DNA from: Membranipora membranacea
Taxonomy: Eukaryota > Bryozoa > Gymnolaemata > Cheilostomatida > Membraniporidae
Length of the DNA: 64,000 bases
Direction: 5' to 3'
NCBI GenBank assembly: GCA_914767715.1
Contig: OU612073.1
Location: forward strand, 2,046,001 to 2,110,000
Each line of letters starts with the position of its first letter. Position 1 is the first letter of the stretch. Shown in pieces: positions 59,232 to 64,000 of this stretch. The notes beneath the pieces are model-generated. The model did no database searches. It worked only from the letters and a program-made list of their open reading frames with translations, and was not told the DNA's origin. Position numbers and translations under genes: made by a program.

Positions 59232-62200
59232 TAAAATGAGATATATATATATATATATTTCTATCAGTCATAATATACAGAACACACACACATACCTGGT
59301 ACTTATCTCAGTGAGCCCACAGCTGCTCAGACGCAGCTCAGTCAGCTGGTTATAACTGAGGTCCAGGATCTGTAACTTAGTCAGCTGTGATATCCTGTAT
59401 TATATATAATATGAGTCAGATATAATTACTTGTGCTGGAGGATTAATATTATACAGCAAGATATTTCTCAAACAATATATTAAATTTTCTTCATTTCGCA
59501 TGAATATGATCAAAGTATATCATAATATCTCATTTTAAATCTGAATATCTTTATAATTAATAAATATAGAATTATTCTCCTGCTACATGTGAACAAAGAT
59601 GAATATACGATACTGATATCAGTCACATACAGAATAGACACACATACCAGGTACTGATATCAGTGAGACAACAGTTAACCAGATACAGCCCAGTCAGCTC
59701 AGTCAGCTCACACAGACAATCAGGTACAGATCTGAGTGGGTTATTACTGAGGTCCAGGATCTGTAACTTAGTCAGCTGTGATATCCTGTATTATATATAA
59801 TATGAGTCAGATATAATTACTTGTGCTGGAGGATTAATATTATACAGCAAGATATTTCTCAAACAATATATTAAATTTTCTTCATTTCGCATGAATATGA
59901 TCAAAGTATATCATAATATCTCATATTAAATCTGAATATCTTTATAATTAATAAATATAGAATTATTCTCCTGCTACATGTGAACAAAGATGAATATACG
60001 CTACTGATATCAGTCACATACAGAACACACACACATACCTGGTACTTATCTCAGTGAGCCTACAGTTCCTCAGATACAGCTTAGTCAGCTTAGTCAGCTC
60101 ACACAGACCATCAGGTACAGATCTGAGTGCTTGGTTATTACTGAGGTACAGGATCTGTAGCTTAGTCAGCTGTGATATCCTGTATTATACATAATATGAG
60201 TCAGAAACAGGAACCTGTGCTGGAGGTTTGATATTAACCAGCAACATATTTTAAGTAAGGCGCAATATTTCTTATTTCATATCATCATAATCACAAAGAA
60301 TTCAAAATTTTTGTGTGAAAGGATCCGAGTTTTTATCCACTGCTGTGAGAATGTACAGCACATGTTGTTTAAAACTTTATATATTAGTACATGTGGAACA
60401 TGGCAAAGTTCAATACACAAGTTTAAATACTTAAATTGATTAATTACTAAATTCCTTGATGGCATGCAGTAAAGTTTTTTGTTAAGTTCCAAGATTAAAT
60501 CTAATCATATATTTTCAATTTGTCTATGTATGTTATTTGTGGTGTATACTGGCCACCAATAATAAAAATGGGCGATGCAAGTGTAGCCGGTGTCACATAG
60601 AAGGCTGCGGATAGATTGTTTCATGTAAGGTTTTCTCATTTTCAATTCCCATCAAAAGAATGGAACAAAACGACATCAAATAAGACTTAATTCAAGCTTG
60701 CTGTAGGATAAGAATATTTTGCTAATGCTCTAGTAAGTGTGAGTAACCGGGCTGTGAGACAAGGATAGAGATAATAGGAGCCTCGGTCATATCACTGCTA
60801 AATAACTCAGAAATATAGCATAATAGTATCATGTGTACTCTACTTACCTCTGCCATTCAAATGTGCCCTGCCTGAGAGAGTCTGTATTTATACTCTCCAG
60901 TTTAAGCTGTAGGAGATGAGGAGCTTTATCAGGTAACCAGGAGGGAATACTCTTCAGACCAGAGATACAGAGATGAGTGATAGAGTTATCTCCCTTATCT
61001 AACTCTATCTCATCCCATGTCATGTCTCTGTAGTCTGGTTGGTCAAAGTATGATGGTATCCTCTCTATCTCCTCCTCTCCTGAGTGTCTGTACCAGACTC
61101 TGTACTTCTCTATAATTTGATTATATTATAGATAAATATAATAAGGCATTAAAGATTCTAAATATTATAATTATATTGATCTTTGTGTACTCATAATACT
61201 TATATGGGAATGTAAGATAACAGTTAGATAAATTGTTGTCAACCACACTATAGAATTTAGAATGAAATACAGGTACAGGTTGGTCGGTGTGGTCTTAGTT
61301 GTCTGATCTTAGGTGCAGAATATGTTACATTTGAGGAGCAGTCGAGTTGATAAAACACACCAAACAACCTGTGAGAATAGGAATGCAACAACATTATGAG
61401 TTGTCTGACCTTACATGCCAATGTCTATTGCTCATAAAAACCGTCAGCAGGGAGAATTATCCTTGCTTTTAGCTATTGCAACCATTTCTGTTTCCTAACA
61501 TAAGGAAAAGGTCTCATCATTTAAATATTGTCATAAAAGCGGAACAGTTCTGAGCTATTTGCAGTTACTGGAGAGGATCACTGCTATAACAGTAAGCGGG
61601 GGCAATGACGCCCATTGCTTACACCAATGAGTAAGACAATCCCCACTGTAGCATGAAATACGTCCTTACCATCATCATCAGAATGATCCCCTCTCACATC
61701 ATCAGAGTTATCCCAACTCTCATCATCAGAGTTATCCTCTCTCTCATCATGAGAGTTATCCACTCTCTCATCATCAGAGTTATCCCAACCCTCATCATCA
61801 GAGTTATCCCCACTCTCATCATCAGAGTTATCCTCTCTCTCATCATCAGAGTTATCCAAACTCACATCAGCAGAGTTATCCTCTCTCTCACCAAAATTCG
61901 ATTCAGATTCATCTACAATTTCAGCTTGTGTGATGACCTCATCCTGGTATATCTCCTCAGTGATATCATTTCCACCACAAGTTACACGGTCTCCCTGATC
62001 TGATAGAAATACATTTGTGTTACCAGCTGAATTTATACATCACAATATTACAGCTTATCAGTTTATACTTCACGAATTATGTGTGTAATATTACAGATTA
62101 TCAGTCTGAGGAGGTTAATCAACTCCCCCCCCCCCTCTGGATTTCATTATAGACAATGATAGTGGACTTATCTGATGATTGATATGGGTTTCAGCAAGTT

Positions 62201-62834
62201 TTTGTGCTATAAAATGTGTCCGGTAAATAATGATCAACCACACACATCTGCATTAGGGCAAACTGCTTATGGAAATACCCATCCGGGGCCAACTGGCCAT
62301 CCTTTTCACCTTGTATCAATTTCAGCAGGTCTCTGTAATGAAGTCATCTGGTTGCAAATATTGTAGCCGCATGACCTAACAGCAATAGTTTGTATTATAA
62401 AACCGTCCGAATGGCTGTTTGGCAACCGTCTGTCGACAAATACCCACCTTTATCAGCAGACTGTTGCCGTTTACCCATCCGTATCTGTTTTTTATCACAG
62501 TAAACTATTCTGGATGTTTTTCCCCCTGTAAAAACCCAACTGGATGTCTCTCTGCTGGTTGGCAAATTGCCATCCTGCAACTGACAAAGAGACCGGTTGG
62601 TACTTTGGCAACCAATTGGGTTCCAATATAGCTAAAGAAACTTTCACTCAACAGTTTCCGAGGCTAATTGGTGCAAAATAACCCTATTGAAATGGCATAA
62701 GATAAATTAGATTGTCAAACAATTTCATCCTTACCGTCAGAAACTGACTGTCCATCACCTTTAGCTGAGGGAGGAGGATCATTCCCTTTTGAGGAAGGCT
62801 CGGCTTTTCTGATACATGAAAGATAACTTCCCAT
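51894..62834 (-). CDS. LRR-Roc-COR-caspase fusion protein, copy B (15 coding exons)
   Basis: Exons from 5' to 3' on the minus strand: 62735-62834, 61670-61999, 60848-61109, 60039-60179, 59648-59785, 59296-59394, 55478-57492, 55130-55243, 54806-54984, 54243-54428, 53843-54080, 53173-53352, 52932-53038, 52429-52666 and 51894-51967. Total 4401 bases: 1466 residues plus stop, all phases compatible and no internal stop. Same order as copy A: MGxxxSC start, acidic repeat (about nine units), three LRR cassettes, Roc P-loop about 461, COR, linker, caspase with His about 1222 and Cys about 1265. One defect: the donor after exon 55130-55243 reads AT instead of GT (C to T at 55,129 on the plus strand). 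If that blocks splicing, readthrough meets TAA about 30 bases later and removes the caspase; a cryptic donor could rescue it. So either a damaged paralogue or one making a Roc-COR-only form. Confidence 0.82.
54429..54805. other. Intron before the caspase exons, unrelated between copies
   Basis: No recognisable alignment to the matching intron in copy A (8,248-8,739), although both flanking exons align well. No coding function seen. Confidence 0.65.
55478..57492 (-). CDS. Last LRR + Roc GTPase + COR exon, copy B
   Basis: 2015 bases, identical in length to the copy A exon. P-loop GNRMAGKTSL, switch II DFGGDRIYH and LTHKDKF are unchanged. The LRR part differs more (LETINIGANSFTSLP, DCRQC versus DCWMC), and so does the COR region after the RLAAQP motif (ISKKRYTKLVDLLLKS versus IPKVKYEKLVGQLLQS). 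Confidence 0.92.
57600..59090. other. Enlarged intron, copy B-specific insertion
   Basis: The intron 57,493-59,295 is 1.8 kb, against 0.77 kb for its counterpart 11,319-12,086. The additional DNA shows no terminal repeats I could recognise. It holds two plus-strand frames starting from similar contexts (AGCAAGATGGC at 58,137 and 58,476). One is 52 codons (58,142-58,300, starting MALMATTSTT) and the other 61 codons (58,481-58,666). Neither resembles a known protein; coding status unproven. Confidence 0.45.
59296..60179 (-). CDS. Three LRR cassette exons, copy B
   Basis: Exons 60039-60179 (141 bases), 59648-59785 (138) and 59296-59394 (99). All are phase 2 to phase 2 and encode ISQLTKLQILxLSxN...LTELxL...CxLT.IST. 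The third lacks 42 bases in the middle (14 residues), leaving a shortened but in-frame repeat. The introns between them are close copies of each other (TATAATATGAGTCAGATATA), so the cassettes expanded by exon-plus-intron duplication. Confidence 0.88.
60848..61109 (-). CDS. LRR N-terminal cap exon, copy B
   Basis: 262 bases, phase 1 to phase 2. The peptide starts KYRVWYRHSGEEEIE, with ITHLCISGLKSIPSWLP further on, as in copy A. The centre is more divergent than the Roc-COR exon, consistent with faster change in the recognition half. Confidence 0.8.
61670..61999 (-). CDS. Acidic-repeat exon, copy B (expanded 24-bp repeat)
   Basis: 330 bases. The repeat part, roughly 61,670-61,885, has about nine imperfect 24-bp units coding DNSDDExx with variable last positions (RE, SG, GW, RV, SW). 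One unit has His for Asp and another starts DHS. The upstream part (EEIYQDEVITQAEIVDE) is shared with copy A. Confidence 0.88.
62100..62734. other. First intron, with a dispersed-repeat-like segment
   Basis: Part of intron 62,000-62,734. The segment around 62,270-62,640 matches 15,000-15,360 in copy A and contains repeated CCCATCCG and GGCAAC/GGTTGCC phrases; a related piece (GATGGGTTTGTATTACAA) recurs at 63,743-63,760. A short dispersed repeat family; no coding function. Confidence 0.5.
62735..62834 (-). CDS. First coding exon, MGxxxSC N-terminus, copy B
   Basis: 100 bases, phase 1 at the end. Encodes MGSYLSCIRKAEPSS and then a Pro/Gly-rich stretch. Residues 1-12 are identical to copy A. 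The ATG again follows a TATAG acceptor-like sequence. Confidence 0.75.
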
Positions 62835-63620
62835 ACCTGTTTCCTATAATTGAATAAGTGAAAACTTCTGCATCCAAACGTCATCAGACAGTTTACGTAT
62901 ATAATAGGGACCCAGATATGTTTTAATCAATCTGACAGAAAAGTCATTGAATTATATAACTCCACTGACCGTAAAAAGTAAAATGTTTTTATCATCTTGT
63001 TTTGCTTCCTGACCAATTTTGGTACATGGTTGAGTGTTCTTAATACAGTTTAAGAGTAACTGGGAGATGGAACAAAATATATATAACATTGTTTAAAGCC
63101 CTATGAGACAGGATGCAAACCATACGTTCTACTACGCACTAAATTGAGGTACATGATATATTATCAACCATCTGAGTTATAAGACTGCAACCTCAGTGTT
63201 CGGAGAGAAGGAAACATGAGCTCAGTCTCACTCATAGATGTAACGACCGAGAGTTTTGTTGCCAAGGATAGATTTTAAGAGGCGGGACTTTAGGTGGCAG
63301 TGCCAAAATAGTTTTATTGAGTATAAGTAACAGAGTGATGACATTTTGGAATTAACTAAGAAAATATGAAGTCAAGCCAGCTGTTAAATTATGTCATCAG
63401 CGTTTATAGTTCTGTTTGTCACTGGAATCTCTATAACCTCCTGCTTTACCTATCTCCTGATTCACTTAACTCAAATATGATGATAATATAATAGGAGAGT
63501 GATCAGCGAACCGAACGCCTTCACAGTAAAATTTATCTTGATCATCTGTTTACCCCCCTCGATAAATATACTGAAAAGCCATCAAGTTCCAAAGCTGTGC
63601 GAGTAGCAGAATTTTCCTCC

Positions 63621-64000
63621 AGAAATTTTTAACCCCTCTATGGAAGACCACTGCCAATTTCCTATAATGTTGCAGCGTTACTATGTGGCAAACCGTGTTG
63701 GTTGTCCGCATTGCAACCAGCGGCTACTTGTGCCGCATCAGGATGGGTTTGTATTACAACACCTCTATCCAACATGTTTACCAGACTTGTTAAAGAGTGC
63801 TCAGCAAAAAGAGGGTGAATAAATAAAGGTACTTACTGATTATTATAATAGAGTTGAGCAACCACTTCAAATCCAGGTTCAACCGATAATAGTAGGCTCG
63901 TGCAATGATACCGGGTCCCAGTTAGTGACCAACATCTTCCACAGTTCTTAGAGTCAAAAACCTCACACAGGAGTATCTACAAGTAGTGAGGTCTGGGCTC
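63621..64000. other. Downstream end of window, no gene supported
   Basis: Beyond the duplicated block. A 60-codon frame (63640-63822) overlaps the dispersed repeat noted above and has no other support. Confidence 0.5.

Larger units (their letters stand above)
46555..63620. repeat. Segmental duplication, copy B
   Basis: Second copy of the block at 1-15,960, same orientation, about 46.55 kb downstream. Here the coiled-coil gene continues upstream to about 34,977, so in B the whole neighbourhood of that gene is visible, whereas in A it runs off the window. Copy B has an extra LRR exon, six more 24-bp units in the acidic-repeat exon, and an intron enlarged by about 1 kb (57.6-59.1 kb). Similarity ends near 63,620. 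The true start of the duplicated unit cannot be fixed because copy A is cut by the window edge. Confidence 0.95.

Noticed and set aside
61653-62003. Plus-strand 116-codon frame with repeating Ile-Arg-Val-Ile
   Set aside because: It is the antisense of the 24-bp acidic repeat exon of copy B.
63640-63822. 60-codon frame with two CxxC-like positions (VGCPHCNQR)
   Set aside because: It overlaps a dispersed repeat shared with the first intron of the caspase genes; a zinc-binding motif would need another Cys/His pair, which is not visible.

Overview
The window is nuclear DNA from an animal. The genes are split by many short introns with GT-AG ends, and two of them encode a true metazoan-type caspase (SHG histidine motif, QACxG cysteine motif) joined to leucine-rich repeats and a Roc-COR GTPase module. 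A Ty3/Gypsy element, LINE fragments, short TTAA-flanked elements and AT-rich intergenic DNA complete the picture. An early-branching invertebrate such as a sponge is my best guess, but the sequence alone does not prove it.

Layout. (1) 1-15,960 and 46,555-63,620 are two copies of one segmental duplication. Each holds a convergent gene pair: the 3' end of a coiled-coil gene on the plus strand, and a complete multi-exon LRR-Roc-COR-caspase gene on the minus strand. (2) 16-34.6 kb separates the copies and is repeat-rich: a LINE remnant (17.4 kb), a CATA microsatellite (18.8-19.1 kb), a 1.1-kb tandem duplication (19.1-21.4 kb), an older duplication near 21.8-30.2 kb whose second copy is split by a young, intact Gypsy retrotransposon (24,976-29,939), and an internally deleted LINE (33.3-34.6 kb). 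(3) 34,977-50,494 holds the full-length coiled-coil locus, 24 exon-like blocks, with one in-frame stop and several 1-4 base frame lesions, so it looks like a pseudogene.

The main result is the pair of minus-strand genes. I assembled both exon by exon. Copy A has 14 coding exons (1385 codons plus stop) that join in phase with no internal stop. Copy B has 15 coding exons (1466 codons plus stop) but carries a mutated splice donor. Both predicted proteins start with an MGxxxSC lipidation-like motif, followed by a D/N/S-rich acidic 8-residue repeat (about 3 units in A, 9 in B), leucine-rich repeats, Roc GTPase, COR, a linker and a p20-p10 caspase with catalytic His and Cys. I infer a membrane-tethered, GTP-switch-controlled protease, comparable in logic to NOD-like receptor/caspase signalling but in a single chain. 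I do not know of a described family with exactly this order.

Nothing in the sequence links the coiled-coil gene to the caspase gene functionally; they are neighbours that were duplicated together.
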